From the NCBI RefSeq assembly GCF_003672135.1, contig NC_039510.1, forward strand, positions 1,736,001 through 1,800,000: a stretch of 64,000 nt of DNA, read 5' to 3'. Origin of the DNA: Ooceraea biroi. Lineage: Eukaryota; Arthropoda; Insecta; Hymenoptera; Formicidae. Within the stretch, counting starts at the first letter, position 1. Each line of letters starts with the position of its first letter. The notes under the pieces were generated by a model. It was not told the origin of the DNA. It saw only the letters and a program-made list of their open reading frames with translations, and did not search any database. A program made the translations under genes and the position numbers. Below, piece after piece: positions 40,112 to 53,725 of the stretch.

Positions 40112-41855
40112 TTCCCAACATTGTTATTTTAATACACATGTCCTTTCCCTGTGCCATGATACGCTCTAAGTAATATTCAAGTGCGTTTAAGTACGGCGAA
40201 TTAGGACATTTCGGGTAATCTCCAGCACTTAGTGGGTTAAGAGACGACCATAAAAGTGCCCCCGTTACGAGTCGAAGAAACTTTATGCGCACCTACTTTC
40301 TCTAATTGCTGGACGCCAGAATCGCTACTAAATTTCCCTGACAGAATCAGCCACACCCCATCCAGAACTCATCAGGATAAAAGTCTGGAAGACGGAAACA
40401 CTTAGAGGGGGGGAGGGGAAAACTGTTAATAGGGAGAAACGGTAAAAATTCACCTACTACCGCGTTAGCATATCGCTCGCTCTTCGAGTTTAACGCGACT
40501 TTGGCGTACCAGATCGCAATAAATATCCCTCGTGCACTTTTGAAATTATCGCTCGTTCCGTTATTCGATTGACGAGTTTTCAAAATTACGAATACTCGTG
40601 ATATCCCATTCCTTCTTATCCGAAGAGTTTCCTCGCGAGTGGCCGAAGGAATTCACTGTTCAACGTGATGATAATAACGCTTCGGAAAAAAATGTCGAAC
40701 TTCGAGAGGGCCGTTGGGAGGAGGTTTTGCGGGGGGTTCCGCGAGACCGTTTTACGGTATGTAACGATCGCGTGCGCGCGGTACTTCGTGACTCTTGAAT
40801 AATAACGAGTACTGATAAGACGGCCTAGCATTAACAAATAAAACACTTTCTAGACGGAAATAAGCGGTGTTCCGGGATCGAGATAATGCCTAATAGAAAA
40901 ACTTGGTCGCGCGCGGCCGCTCAAGTTTTCGTACTTTACGCGGACGCTTCCGTAAGATTAATTTAATACGCATTAAGGGGGGAAAAGAAGCGGAGGGAAG
41001 GAAATCGCCGGTGTGCGCGTTCGGGGACAATGTAGCACCGCTGCGAACGAATCGCCGTTACGTCATAAACGCGCTGCGACGCAAAACGGAACAAAACGTC
41101 TTTTTAATTATACCGCGTCTCTAATCGTCCCCTTCGTTCTCGCCCTCTTCGATCCCTCCCTTCCTGCGCCCGCACTGTCGCGCTGCCGCCGGCTAAGTAT
41201 TTACTGCATCCGCAATTACACCTCGGCTGCAACACGGCCGGACTTTTTTCTCGGCGGCAGATCCGTTATTCCATTGAAAGGTCGTCGATATCCGTGATGC
41301 TTGCCTTTAAAAAAAACTGACGGGTGAAATGAAATACGTCATCGTCGATGGCGATATTTCATAGTTCCGGGCGATCGATTTCGATGCGAAATTCCAACGA
41401 GGGACGTCACGCCGCCCACCGCTCTCCTCCCCCGCGGCCACCCCCTTTCGCGATCAGAGTCGTTCCAGCTGCAAATTAAAGACGTTTTACTCCCGTACCA
41501 CCGTCCACCGTGTAAAATATTCACTACCGTCGCGTCTTCGATTTCCCGGAGACTCACCTCGTTACGCAAACGGTGACTTGGTGATTCTCATTCAGCGATT
41601 CGCGCGCGAGTGAATTTGTTAAAACGTTCAAACGCCATTGCAATTCGCTCTGTCGAGTCAGCGAGAACCGGCGCGGGATGATCGCGTGGGAATTGCGGCT
41701 ACGTTCGAATAATTAGCGAGATGAGGTACTTAGCAAGTATCCGCAGTAGGCCGCATGGCGGCCGAGAGGGAATCTTGGGTGACGGCGACGGAGACTCCAC
41801 GGTTGGCTGCCGCACGGCTCTGTAATTTCGATAATTATGGGTTAATGCGTTTAGC

Positions 41856-41883
41856 CACGTAGCAAGACACACGTAGCAAGAAC
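41856..41883. repeat. About 14-bp tandem duplication
   Basis: CACGTAGCAAGA occurs twice in direct succession, with CA after the first copy. Confidence 0.75.
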
Positions 41884-44790
41884 ATGATTCCGGACGTACG
41901 TGAGATACCTGCAAATTAATTGAACGATCGCCGCACTCGACCAAATGACATACTATTCCTTGATTGTTATGTAGGATTATAGGAGATATATATCTCTTAA
42001 TGTTATATACAATATGTTTTTTATACATACACAGAAATAATTAAATATATATAATTTTTATGTGCATTTTATGTGTTTTATTTTCCTATGTGTATGTGTG
42101 CATGCATTCAATTCTCTCTCGATAAAATCTCGATATAAAAATTTATGTAATAATCTTAGCGAAGCACGCAAATTGAAATAAATCGCTTCGCTCGAATCTA
42201 AAGTTTTAAACGTTCATGTTGCAGCTCACCGAGCGTAAAACGCAATTACGCGAGCCTGAAAATGTAACTCTATTAGACTTTTCACGAAGCGTCTGAATAA
42301 GACCGTCCATTACCACTCGGCTACTAGTCACCTGTGCGTTACTGCCGACTGTTACCGCTAGTCCTTTATTACTACTAATCGTTTATATGACTGGTTGGCT
42401 GTTGCTGGCAGTTACTGTATACGATCAATATGCAACGCCGGTGGTGCGGGTGAGCGTCCTGCTAATTTGCGGAAATCCCCGATCTCGACGTGGAAAATCC
42501 AACGTTGTACGTGAAAACGTTTGCGCGGCGGCGCGGCGGGAGACAAACTGCGCCAACGCGCGTTCGAGTTTTGACGGCGCCGTGCTCCTTAAAAGCTTTC
42601 CAGGGCGGGCAAGGAGCTTGCCTTTATGATGAAACAATATCGTACGTTGCCTTTTTCAGGCAGCCACATTTCTTCCGTTCCACCGGCGGCGACCTCGTCT
42701 CGCCTACTCACGGTTTTCGTCGCCTCCGTCCCATCTGCATTCCTAGTCCCAACGAGCCGCAAAGGAATTTCAATTTTAAACAAAAGTTTCCTGACGGCGG
42801 TAACCTTTCTAGCTCTGCCCCTCCCGGTCCCACACACCCTCGGCGTCTACCTCCATCGCTGTCGACATCGCGGATTCTAGACGCGCGTTCATGCATGGCC
42901 CGACCCCGTCAGCTAGGTACATCGTCTCTTTGTCTACTAACATGTTTCGTTTGTGTCTTCCCTGCCCATTACAGGCGGTGCGGTCGGTTCTCCGTCTAGC
43001 AATCTCTTTCATTTTATAAAACGTTCCATTTCCTTGAATTTATGTATAACTAGAGCATATCGCGCGCACCAACTTCCCTTAACGCGATTAATTCATACGG
43101 AAGATCTCGGAAGATTCTAATTATTCATTTCTGACAATCCGCAAAATTGTAAGCGCCAAAAGGCGGATCGCGCTCAACTCTCGAGAGTTTCCGAACAAAG
43201 GTACTCTCCTCGCCTCGGTTAAAGGAAGCAAGAAAACTGCAAGACTCGAAGACGAATCGTTACGTAACATGCACAGGGAAAGGCAGGGAGCATCGGGTCG
43301 CGAGTCTTCGCCGCTTTTCCCAGGATCGTCGATTTTAATGCCCCTGTCTGCGGAACGTCCGGACAGAAAAAGCACCGAGTCGCCGAGGGGAAAAATGGTA
43401 GCAAGGGCGACGATAAACAAACGCTAATCCATAAATCCTCTTGCAAACGGCAGAAAGCACGCGCAATATACGTACTCGCCGACTCGAGACGTACATCAGT
43501 GCTGCGTCTGCTGCAATATCGATAAAACATTGATCCGCCATTCGTGCCTGAAGTCTCTTGTATAGGATTCGCAATGCCGTTAGACATCCCCCTCACTGCG
43601 CCGCGCCACGCTGCGCCACGCCGAGCCGGGCCGAGCCGAGCCACATTCACAGATGCACCCGAGCGCGCGTGCATACGGAACACCGCCGTTTCGACGGGAT
43701 TATATCCGACTCTCCGCGTACGTGCACCCGCTGTGCCCATCGAGCGTGCACGTACGCGTCTGTCGGTATCATGATCCACACGCGAATCACGAAAGCCGCC
43801 GCGCATAATTCGACGCTAATGGAATCTGGGTCGGGCCGCGAGACACGATCTTTTCTATCGCGACCCGCGCGATCATGGAGAAAAAGTGCATGTCGTTTAG
43901 GGAGACTAGCGGAGTCCTCCTGGGCGATCTTGGATTTTCGCAACGTGTATTACACGTAATTCGCGAGCCAATCTCGTCAAAATGTGAGATACCAGGCTAC
44001 CAAGAGACGTTTCGGCGTCAATCGACCCTATAAATTGCGAATTACTGCGAGCGAGTTACCGATGTTTGCCAACCCCAGAGCGATAAAACATCTGGCCGAT
44101 CCTCCCTCTCATCCGGGAAATCCGCTCCGATCCATCAAACACTGCGATACTCGCGTGGCGTGGCGTAGGATTGCGCGGCCGGTCCCGAGTTGGTAGCTGA
44201 TGCCGCGTGACACGTTTGTACCCGTACACCGACGGATTAATGTTATTCCCGGTTGCACGCGGTTCCGGTTTCCCGACCCGACCGACGGATCAAAGCACGC
44301 GGAATCAGGGAGCGTCCGCATTATATCCGGGACGACGGCGCTCGGCGGAGATCTCGTCGTGGATCTCGATGGCCTATCATCTCGCAGGCGATACCCGCTT
44401 CTTGCCGGATCAAAGTGTAGCTCTGTCAAGCAACGAATTGGCAAGCGCGATCTCTCTCTGAACCTCTGAAGATCGCGTCGTAATTATAAGGTCGGCGGGG
44501 AACGAGAGAAGAACGATGGGGAGAGTCGAGCCGTGGCGGAGGCGAGCGGAAAGTGCCGGGCTGGGAGACGAACGGCGGCTCAAACACCGCGGCGCAAAAT
44601 TCACAATCTAATCCAACTAAGCAAATTACTCCCAACTTCCTGGGCGACAGAGCAGCGCGCGCGCGTCCGCTGCTGTCCCTTCGCCCTGCATTCCTGGTAA
44701 CTTAGATCAAAGAGAGCCGGGCGTCGACGTCGCGCGGGGATATCGCGCCCGGCAACGTTTCATCTCACGACGCCCGTACTTCCGGACCGC

Positions 44791-44806
44791 CTCCTCCTCC
44801 TCCTCT
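44791..44806. repeat. (CTC)5 repeat
   Basis: A short trinucleotide run in a GC-rich stretch. Confidence 0.7.
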
Positions 44807-45392
44807 CTTTTCCTCCATCCTGACCATTTCATGGCCGGTTCGCAGCCCGGCTTGGTTCAGTTACGGCGATCGGACGCGGCCGACCGTTCCCGCAATCGCG
44901 CGCACGTGAGATCGAAGCGGACGCTCGCTGGTAACGAGCGCATCGAAATGCATAGCTCGTTGCGCGCGGTGATACGGTGCGAGTTAACGCAAGCCAATCT
45001 CGATGCGCACCGTTTCGTCAATTTCGATACCGTTACGGGCTGTTTGTACCGCGACTATTGACTTTATGGCTCGTTAAAGTGTCTTACGTAATTGCCGTGT
45101 TCTACGCGGCTCACTATGCCGACTGAACGTGTTACCTCGATACCATTCAGCTCGCCGACGAAATAATTTTGTGTATTTTCACCGAGAGCAACGGCGCACC
45201 AGACTTGCAAAGTACTCGTGTCCAAATTGCCACGCGCGTATCGCAGAATTGAGAATTATACTATCGGAATAATTCGATATCGCATACACGAGTATCGGCG
45301 TGTACAAGGAATCGCGAGGAGAAGCTTTCATTGTACGATTTCAGTATACCATTTAGCGGTGATGAGCTCGCAAGTATGCTCATTCGCAAGGA

Positions 45393-45412
45393 CGCTCGCT
45401 CGCTCGCTCGCT
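45393..45412. repeat. (CGCT)5 repeat
   Basis: Five perfect tetranucleotide units. Confidence 0.8.
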
Positions 45413-46575
45413 TTCAGCCGAATAGCGCACTCGCGCGATGGAGAGATCGACGGGGATTGACGTCGCCGGATTGCCGAGGGGTGGCACGAGGAAAGGTAAC
45501 ACTTCCGGAACGCAATATCATTCGGAGCGAGGCGGACCGTAATTCCCACTTGCCTGGTCTTTGGAGGCGAGGCAGCAGAAGCTGCGTCTGTTGATTATTC
45601 GGCCGGCAAACACGGCGCATTGTTATCGATTGGGCCAACAATCTGCCGCCCTCCCCTCCATATTGACGCAATACTGCCTCGCAGTTGCATAATGAATGGT
45701 TGGCTAATGACCCTACGGAGCTTGCGGAAACCGCTACGAGAGGATGACGGCGGGAGCCTGGGAGTCGAGCCACTTCCGGCATCAAACATGCACCGCCTAC
45801 GCGAACGAGTTATCCCGAGACATTCGTCCCGTTCGCGGGAATGGCGCGATATATTATTTATCGCGTGCTGTATTATTTACCTCGTACAAAATTATTAAAA
45901 AACATTATTTCAGACTGGCTTGTGTAAATTATTGTTGATAAAATTATATATTTCTGCATCGGTTACCTCGATGTCTAATTGTATTATTCATACTGCTAGT
46001 ATTGTTCACATTATTAATATTCATGCTTAATTTAGCAATAATTATGCACTAACGGGTGATCGTACGTTATGCTTGACGGCGGGGAGAGCTTGATAAAACG
46101 CGCGACTGCGCGAAAAAATTTATGTGCACGTGTACCTTTCACCTTTTATTTCACTTTCTCGGAATTATAACGTCGCCTGACGTTGAACATGAAAAGTTTT
46201 ACATATTAAAATTATCTTTATGTAGATTACTGCATAGCGTGTGGAGGCAACAGACATCTGAAATAAAATGCGGGTCGCTTTGCATACATATCTAGTCAGG
46301 CATTCCTGCGGTGCTTTCTAAGAACCAGCTACATTAATCTTCGAGCAACGCATAAATTGAGATTTATCTGCGCTAAGGAGCTTTGCAATAATTAAACACT
46401 TGTTACCGCGCACATAATTTAATAAACGTTAAAACGCCAGAAATTGCGTATGCAATACAAACAGTTGTAACTCATTTCATCATTTAGCACGATAAACAGT
46501 ATTCATGTGTGAATTAACCACATTGCCAGCGATAGCCAACAGCGTGTCTGAAATTACGTTATTTTTTGTTTTCAG

Positions 46576-46634
46576 CTCTGTCGAGTACGCGGACGGTAAT
46601 AAGCAGATTCTGACCACTAGCCTGACGCATCACT
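46576..46634 (+). CDS. Coding exon of the unidentified plus-strand gene (59 nt)
   Basis: The exon has a strong pyrimidine tract and acceptor (TTTTTTGTTTTCAG) and a near-perfect donor (ACT|GTAAGTAT). Only one of the three plus-strand frames is open across it. That frame gives SVEYADGNKQILTTSLTHH, starting with one base that completes the previous codon and ending with one base of the next. The peptide is polar with no membrane segment and matches no domain I can name. It joins in frame to the exon at 56814 (T|AT, Tyr) and to the microexon at 18365 (AG|C, Ser). Because its length is not a multiple of three, skipping it would break the frame, so it should be constitutive if the model is right. 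Confidence 0.65.
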
Positions 46635-48314
46635 GTAAGTATACACAATGTTTTTAAACAAAACAAACGCTTTTTCGGCATTTATTTGGTAGCAAGTTCA
46701 GAAATTAAGCGCATTTTTCCACAAACAATCCTGCGAGAGAGTGCACACAATAGCGCATGATGCGCTTAATTGCGTTAATGAAACTATTACGAATCGCAAT
46801 GATGAAAATTGCACTGAATAGGAAGAGCCTCTTGCTCTCAGGAAAGGAAGAAAAAAAGTCGAAACTCGGTATTATCGCGAGTGCAGCGGGGATTCTCTTG
46901 GGCCGACGCGGCAGGACTTTTCTTTCGCATTTTCGTCGCGTGAATTATTCCTTTCTCGCGGGGACTCAACGTCGTCTCTGCACCGTTACGCAACTTGTAC
47001 CTCAGTACATCCCGGCTGTGATTCTTTTGTAGCGGTAGCCGGCTTTCCGTCACTTTGCACGGTTTGCGTCGCAATGGCGGCCACGGTGAAACGTTAGACG
47101 AGGGTCGCGACTTTCGCATGAAACTTCCTCCACTTTTGTCCTCGCCGAGGCTCCGACGCTATAACGACTCTAATCTCCTTACGCTCCAAGCTGTTTTTGC
47201 CGACCAAACGAAAGTGCTTACGGCGTTGACCAGTCGAGTAAGAGACTTACAATTTACTTCTATCTAAGAGGCTTTGCAGGACGCGCAGAACGTTGTCGCT
47301 ATTCCGGGCTTTATTTAATGTTCATGTCATTTTACATTTGCACTATGCCGTGAGCTTATCTCGGCACCGCCGCGCCGGTGCCGCCGCCCGGTGGATTTTC
47401 CTCCCTTCTCGTCATTTTTTTTCATCTCCTTGCGAATGTACCCCGAGCGAGTGCCGTGACATCGGCGAGGAGCAAGAAAATCCGTCGGAGAATTTTTTTC
47501 GTCGTCGGAGTGGCAGAATTAAGGGCGACTTCAGAGCCGTGAAAGGGCGCGCGAGTACGTGAAAGCATTTACTCGCGATGCGGGATCAAGGGGATACAAA
47601 TTCTCATGTGACAATCGCATCACGTAGTCCGCGCGGAATTTTGCAACACCCGCTGTAAAGAGCAACTTCTTGTTACCATAATTGCACGAATGAGCGTCGA
47701 GAGTGCATGATTAGTCGGTGTACAGAGGCTTTCTAAAATGTTTAATCTAACTTCCGCCGCCGCGCGTGCTCCACTAAACAAAATAATGAGAAAAGTTCAT
47801 ATAAACGAACAACCATCAAACGCTAACTTTTATTTACTTTTGTTAATTTGCTTTTAAATTCGGATAGGGCGACTCGGAGCGATTTGTAATTAGAAACACC
47901 CCCTCAGAATTTCCGTTCTCGTAAACGTAGTTACATTTCGAATACCTGCGATATACTTGCGGTAATTCCTGTAATTCATAGCGCACGTCAATCTAACGTG
48001 ATTGCTAATTCATGCGTACGTTCGAGAGACCATTCACGCCTGTGTGATCATCGGAACGTGACTTTCGTTGTACCAGCGTTAAACTTCACCGGGCGTCTAA
48101 CGCGATAATCAGACAACAGAAATAATCAGATTCACTGATATCTCACCGAGATGCGCTATTGTTACGGAGTTAGCGCGTAAGATGTGCGCGACGTGAATCT
48201 GAATCCGGTAGGTAACACTGAATGTTTTACGCGACGGGAGTGTATTAAACGGTTCGTAACATCTCCTCGCGCGAAAATCCACCGACATTCGCGAAATTTC
48301 GTTTCTATTTACAG

Positions 48315-48638
48315 CTTTACTCTCCTGCACGAGGTTCTAGAAACGTTTCAGAACATTTCACGGATGCAGTGTTGAATGAATCATCTCGCGTTCCTACGCA
48401 TGACACCCTAGAGGCTTTCGAAGGACAATCCAATTTCCACGACCAGTCTTTCGTTTCAAGAACGTTGTTTTCTGCAGCTTGGGAAAGTGACAGTCTGAAA
48501 GTCTGGAAAATCTCCTACCCTACTTTTTGTTCTTTCCGTGACGTCACACATTATAGATTTTTTTTATCGAATTTATCTTCTTGTAAACTGAGGGAGATTA
48601 AGCGTCGCGTCGCGTCGCGTCCATTGATGATTGCATAA
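48315..48638 (+). CDS. Weak open frame downstream of a good acceptor (108 codons including stop)
   Basis: Acceptor TTCTATTTACAG at 48303-48314 is followed by a frame open to a TAA at 48636-48638. The frame has no early ATG, so it could only be an internal or terminal exon. Its phase does not suit the preceding exon at 46576: joined there, the frame hits a stop within about nine codons. The peptide is mixed and polar with a basic end and no domain I know. The open frame actually begins before the acceptor, at 48249, which weakens the exon interpretation. Confidence 0.12.
   Translation, partial: LYSPARGSRNVSEHFTDAVLNESSRVPTHDTLEAFEGQSNFHDQSFVSRTLFSAAWESDSLKVWKISYPTFCSFRDVTHYRFFLSNLSSCKLREIKRRVASRPLMIA
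48602..48621. repeat. (GCGTC)4 repeat
   Basis: Four perfect pentamer units. Confidence 0.85.
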
Positions 48639-49012
48639 CGTCGTTTTAATTTTGTTTACGCATATACGTTTCTGAATTATTTATCTTTGTTTATGAAGCT
48701 TGGTCATTAATGCACAAAACTCTGCGGCAAATCCATAACCCGTGTATTCGCTTGTGGTATTACGTTGCAATTATTGCAGAAATTAATTATTCCTCGTAGA
48801 AATATTTCAGTTTATCGGCAGATTCTCATTCGGACATTTGTTATATTTGCGCCTGCTTTAATGGCGCTTCAATTAAACAGCGTATTCAGTTTTGCGTCTA
48901 CTTGCAGTTTTCTGAGAGTCAAACAATTTTTCAAAGACCATAAGGTTAAAATTCATAGAATTATTTTTTCGTACAACGTATTCGCGTTACATTCATTATC
49001 GCGTAGAATTAA

Positions 49013-49279
49013 ATGTCATTCCTGAGATTGATAATTATCATTTTCGCGGTACGTAGCACGTTCTGTGATACGACATATCGTCCTGGCTGGCAGTGTCACG
49101 GGACAAATCTGCATCTTCTTCGAGTGAGCCTCGAAAAACAGATCAGCGCCGACGATTGCGCGGCACGTAATCTCACCCGGGGAATCGTTAAATGGTTCGC
49201 GCGCGACTTCGTGTTAGTGAGAAACGACGTTCATCTAGCAGCATCCAGCGGAGCCAAAGTGGGTTTACATCGCAGTTAA
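49013..49279 (+). CDS. Weak small ORF with a signal-peptide-like start (88 aa)
   Basis: A true ATG opens an 88-codon frame. It begins MSFLRLIIIIFAVRSTFC, a basic residue followed by a hydrophobic run and small residues, as in a signal peptide, and the rest has two further Cys. It sits in the intron between the exons at 46576 and 56814. No promoter, splice signal or poly(A) signal was tied to it, and its Cys pattern fits no toxin or peptide family I know. A hydrophobic start in AT-rich intron sequence can occur by chance, so this is recorded only as an uncertain small ORF. Confidence 0.12.
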   Translation: MSFLRLIIIIFAVRSTFCDTTYRPGWQCHGTNLHLLRVSLEKQISADDCAARNLTRGIVKWFARDFVLVRNDVHLAASSGAKVGLHRS

Positions 49280-49573
49280 GTTTCATCGTAACGCCACTCT
49301 CCCTGCTGCCAGGGTGCACGGATGCTAAACCGTCTTTCTCCCCACTGCAGTCAAGTGACGACGTCGCGCCGGCTGGATTTACCGACCATTTGGCAAATGA
49401 AGACGAAACTACATCGTAGATTACAAGGCAGGGGTTGGGGTGCGTACAGCGAAATGAAGTGCCGAGTATCTTAACGCGTCTATCGATACAGACTGCAACG
49501 CGGTTGACTGTCGACTAAAGATTTCGATAGTGATCGATCTCTGCGTGAGTTCTGTATGAGAGTTTTGTTATTT

Positions 49574-49606
49574 AAAAAAAAGAAAGAAAGAGAGAAAGAA
49601 AAAGAA
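49574..49606. repeat. A-rich purine tract (AAAG)n
   Basis: AAAG, GAAA and GAGA units over about 33 bases. Confidence 0.7.
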
Positions 49607-51264
49607 CGAGAGTGGCGAACATTGCTCGATCGATCGCTCGTTGAGACGAGATTTTATTTCTCGGTGATCGTGTTTGCACCGTGATGTTTCCGCATTCCAG
49701 TTCTTGAAGAGCGCTCCGGAGATCGCGCGGAATATACAGAGAGACGATGTCACGTACGTACATCTGTGATTAAACAGAGGAGTCATTACCAAGAATAATT
49801 GAGCTTCAAAGAGTCGCTAACAATCGACTTTGTAATCACTGCAATCGAACGGAACGGTCGTTAGGACCCGATGCCTGCCGCCTCTGATCTCAAGCGGGAC
49901 GTCTATAAACGACGCGACGATGGAACCGTTTGCTTTCTATCGACTGCTACTTTGAACTTTCGATAGCGTTCGGTCTATGACACGTGGGAGCTCTCTTTCG
50001 AAGTAAATTAAACGGAAATCGTTACCTTCCTCCTCTTATTCCTAGCGTGTTTCCTCGCCTTCGTCTTTCGTTGTCGCAGGCACTACGTTTCAGAGCGCGG
50101 CAGGGCGTTTCTTTGTGACGTAGAGCATTAGACCGCCAATAGATTCTGCTGATCGTCAAAAATAAAATTTTCGCGCACGTGCGAAGAGTCATTTGACGCG
50201 AAAATTTATTACACCGAAATACACACAGGATATACTGATGGAATTGCAAATTAGATACTGCGGTGACACTTGCATCGGCGACTAATGAGCGCCGACAGCC
50301 GACAAGTAAAATGCATCTTTTCAAGAGAATTTTCAAGGTGATACATGCATAATTTGTCTGCGAAGAAATAATATGCCACGAACTCTCGTGACAGATATTC
50401 GATACTTGTTTGCGTGCCCATGCGAGCGTTTACCGTGATAAAAATTTCCGGGGAAATAAATACTGCCCCGACACTGGAGCCACATTCGTGTCAATATATT
50501 CACGCCCTGGCGATGCCTCGTGGTTTTTCGATTTTGCCGGAGTAAACAAAATTTATGAGCAAACCATTCCGCCGTAATGTTATAATGCCATCCATCCTCA
50601 TCGATTATCGCCGCTTTTAATAACTTCTATCTCGTCTCCATGAATCAGCATCAGTTGCGCGACAGATTTTGAAATAGATACGTTGGAAATTCTTTTCATC
50701 AGACGAGACTCATCTAGAATAATCTCAGCGGCGAAGCAACAGATTAAACGACAAATGCGAATCGAAACGAGACGCGAGTTGCAATCTGTGGAGCTAGTTT
50801 GCGAAAATTAATTTATTCGGTTCAAACGTTTCGTCCTTAGAATACTGTAATCGAGTGAAACTGCAACGTCCCCGTCATAAAAATATTTTTAGAGAAAAAA
50901 TGGCATAATAAATACGAAGTATATAGAATGCACGTATACACAGCTTTCAATTCATCCTCTCACCCTGAGATTTATCGGGATCTCGTGAACAAATTGTGCA
51001 GCGCGAAAAAAAAAACAAGAAAAAAAGAACGGAAGCGCAGCGCGCGTCGTTTAATTCGCCGATACGAGCGGATCCACTTGATCTGACGAGCAAGCTCATC
51101 TTCGTGAGAGATAACGCCGGCCGGGCACGATAGGTCGCGACAAAAGTTAACGAGATGGTGTTAATTAAATCCCGCACGGTCGATCGCGGGTGGGAAAATT
51201 TGACAATGGATGCGCCTATACGCTCACGTCGGGGTCGCACGGGATATGCACGCTCATATATACT

Positions 51265-51333
51265 CACATACGTGCACATGTGCGTGCATGCATGCATACG
51301 TGCATCGGTGTGTGTATGTATGTATATACACGT
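51265..51333. repeat. Two adjacent alternating purine-pyrimidine tracts
   Basis: 51265-51305 (41 bases) and 51308-51333 (26 bases) alternate perfectly, made of CA, TG, CG and TA steps such as GCATGCATGCATACG. Only two bases separate them. This is the longest left-handed-DNA candidate of the window. Confidence 0.75.
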
Positions 51334-51400
51334 CAGCTCGTCCATGCACCGACGCGCACATCACCACCGCGGCGGATCGGACGGACGGAGGACGAACGGG

Positions 51401-51420
51401 CACGGCACGGCACGGCACGG
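51401..51420. repeat. (CACGG)4 repeat
   Basis: Four perfect pentamer units shortly after the alternating tract. Confidence 0.85.
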
Positions 51421-53725
51421 CGGTGGTCGAACTCCGATGAATCGATGACCGCTTTTAGTAATGATGTGTACATGGCAGGCCATCCTCGGCCCCGATGGAA
51501 CGCCAGGCTGGGGTCAACGTAGGACGCGGCCGCGGCCGCGCCGGAGGATCGGTAGATAGGTGCAGCGGCAGGAGCACCGGAGTTTGCCGAGGGGGACTTA
51601 TTACGTCCCTGGAATTACCATATAAATTATCGCGTGATGAACCCGCCGGAGTGCGAAACCGTGCACGCTCCACGCTTCGGCCTTTGTCGAGGTTTCGGTT
51701 ATGGTTAATCGGCCACGCCGTTTAATTGACATTCCGCCGCCGCAAAATGCCGCGCGGAGAGACCGCGCGCTCGCTGCAATTTTCTCCATCACGCGCGCGA
51801 GCTATCCGACACGCGGCTGCCGTGATTGACGGCCGCGTTTAGGCCGAGCCCGGTCTCTGCGTCAAGTGCCGGGATTGCTCCTGCACGACGTAAAGACGTC
51901 TCAACGCGGGAGACGCTGGTACCCGACTCGCGAAGGAATAGCGTTACCGATCTTCATTGACGTCGCAAATGGTTCTGGAATGGTCGTTAAAAAGTACAAG
52001 CGATATTTTCTCGAAAATGGATCATCGAGCGAAATGGCTCGCCCTCTCGCTCGCAGTTTGTCGAACGGGTGTGTTTGAAGCGGGCAACCAGAGATGAATA
52101 ATTGACAATCCTTTCGTTTATCACAGGGCAGCGTTCGTTGCTTTAAGTACACGAGTAATACCTTGTATTCGGTGTACCGTGCATAATATAATTCTGTGCA
52201 TCCGGAATTAGCGCGCCAAAGCGCCGAGAAATCCTCACGCCGAGCCGAGGGTAAATTCGTTTCCGCAAGCGCGCGCATGCAGTATGCGTCATCTAAATTA
52301 TAAACAGCCGCACAGCACATGTGCCGTAATTACCGCGTATCCGAATCTCCATCGGCAGACTCGGGCGCTCAACGGGCGCCTCGAAAACGTTATTAAGATT
52401 AAAGCTGTATAATTATACGGCACGATGATATCGAGACAGCGGCGGTGGTCCACGGGGCGAGCAAACCACGGGTGAGTGTACCTAATATTTAAGACTGCGG
52501 AAACCCTCTCCCTCTCTTGACGAGCAAGAGAGGGCTTCGCGCGGGACCGATGAATATGCAAAGGTCTTTCTCGAACCATATCTGGCTACGCAGACCGCTA
52601 CAGTCGATGTTTCATGCATTCAGATGCCCTTCTTACGTTCCTCGGAGGCGGACGACGGGCGTCGCGGCGCGGACAACGTCGTCTACTGTTACCTTCATTA
52701 GACGCCGTTTAAAAACCCGGTCCACATTTCTCGCGGAATTCCCGCGCGGCCCCGCGCCGCTATGCAAATCCCACTCAATTCGCACGAACACGGGGAAACT
52801 CTTAAAGCCTTTTACAGCGCGCCTCGTCTAAGACTGAATTCGTGGCCAGAAAGTCGGAGTGCCACTATATGTGCCCGAGTATGTGTGTGTGTGTAGGTAT
52901 TACCGCGGGTTACACGTATACGCGTTTCCGAGGATTTTTAACCCCTTTCTAAGGGGTTACGTGCGACACCTGCGGACTGATTTATATTTACGGAGAGCGG
53001 AGAATATCGCGCGGTCGCTTCGCGCGAGTGCCGCGTCGTGAAATCCGACAAGCGTTCTCCGCGCGTTTCCCTGTGCGTTTTCCTCATGACAGGGAACCGG
53101 GAATTTTTCGTTCGTTTGATACGGTAAACGGCGCGTGGAACCCGGCGCTCGTTCGTTTTTCCAGCGGGAGTAACTCGGAATACTGACGTGGTGGAAGGAA
53201 GGCAGACAACTTTTGCGGTTGCGTTATCCGTAATGTTGTTACTTGCACAACTGGAACGAATCCTTCTGGCAATAATAAACACGTGTGACGCGTCTCAATA
53301 TTAAGAACTTCCACGTCCTAATTCTCGTCCGACATCCGACATTCGGACGCAGCCAACGAATTTCCCCGAGTGCACCACATTCTCTCGTAAGATTACAATT
53401 TTTGGCACCAACTTTGCCTCGTTGGAATCCGCGGAAACATCCCGCACACATGCACACACAGCAGGGTCTTATTAACCGTGATAACTTGCACAGCGTGATA
53501 AGAGAAAGATCTTACGTAACGTTTATTCCTCTCGAGCGAGCTTTAGACGTTACTTCCGTCGTGTAAAACTTTTCCAAATTTAATCGCGACAATTTTGTAA
53601 GATTCTATTTTTGCCAATAGTCTTTACAATGAAGCGAAATGTTTCTCTCGCTAAGTGGATTGTCAAAAAATTCAACTTGACTGTTGAATTAACACGTGTG
53701 ATCTTTTAAGAAAAAGCGCTTTCTT

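Larger units (their letters stand above)
35199..46575. other. Giant intron, last part; no strongly supported exon
   Basis: It holds a 15-bp hairpin (35817), small direct repeats (36185, 37267, 40049, 41856), an AT-rich island at about 39.6-40.1 kb and GC-richer stretches around 41-45.8 kb where chance open frames abound. Two splice-bounded open segments are recorded as weak: 36863-36931 (69 nt, phase 2-2) and 42660-42916 (257 nt, phase incompatible with the next exon). The pyrimidine tract before 46576 is the intron's 3' end. Confidence 0.55.

Noticed and set aside
42660..42916. 257-nt segment with acceptor CCTTTTTCAG and donor CTAG|GTACAT, open in one frame
   Set aside because: Its end phase does not match the next exon at 46576, the opposite strand is also open, and the area is GC-rich. 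Kept only as a possible unrelated or alternative exon.
43219..43806. 195-codon minus-strand open frame
   Set aside because: It lies in GC-rich DNA with overlapping open frames on both strands and GCC-type repeats (RRGAAWRGA); no family feature.
51401..51420. Tandem pentamers, and other short arrays considered as CRISPR-like
   Set aside because: Units are 5-32 bases with no spacers, no unique sequence between copies and a eukaryotic context.
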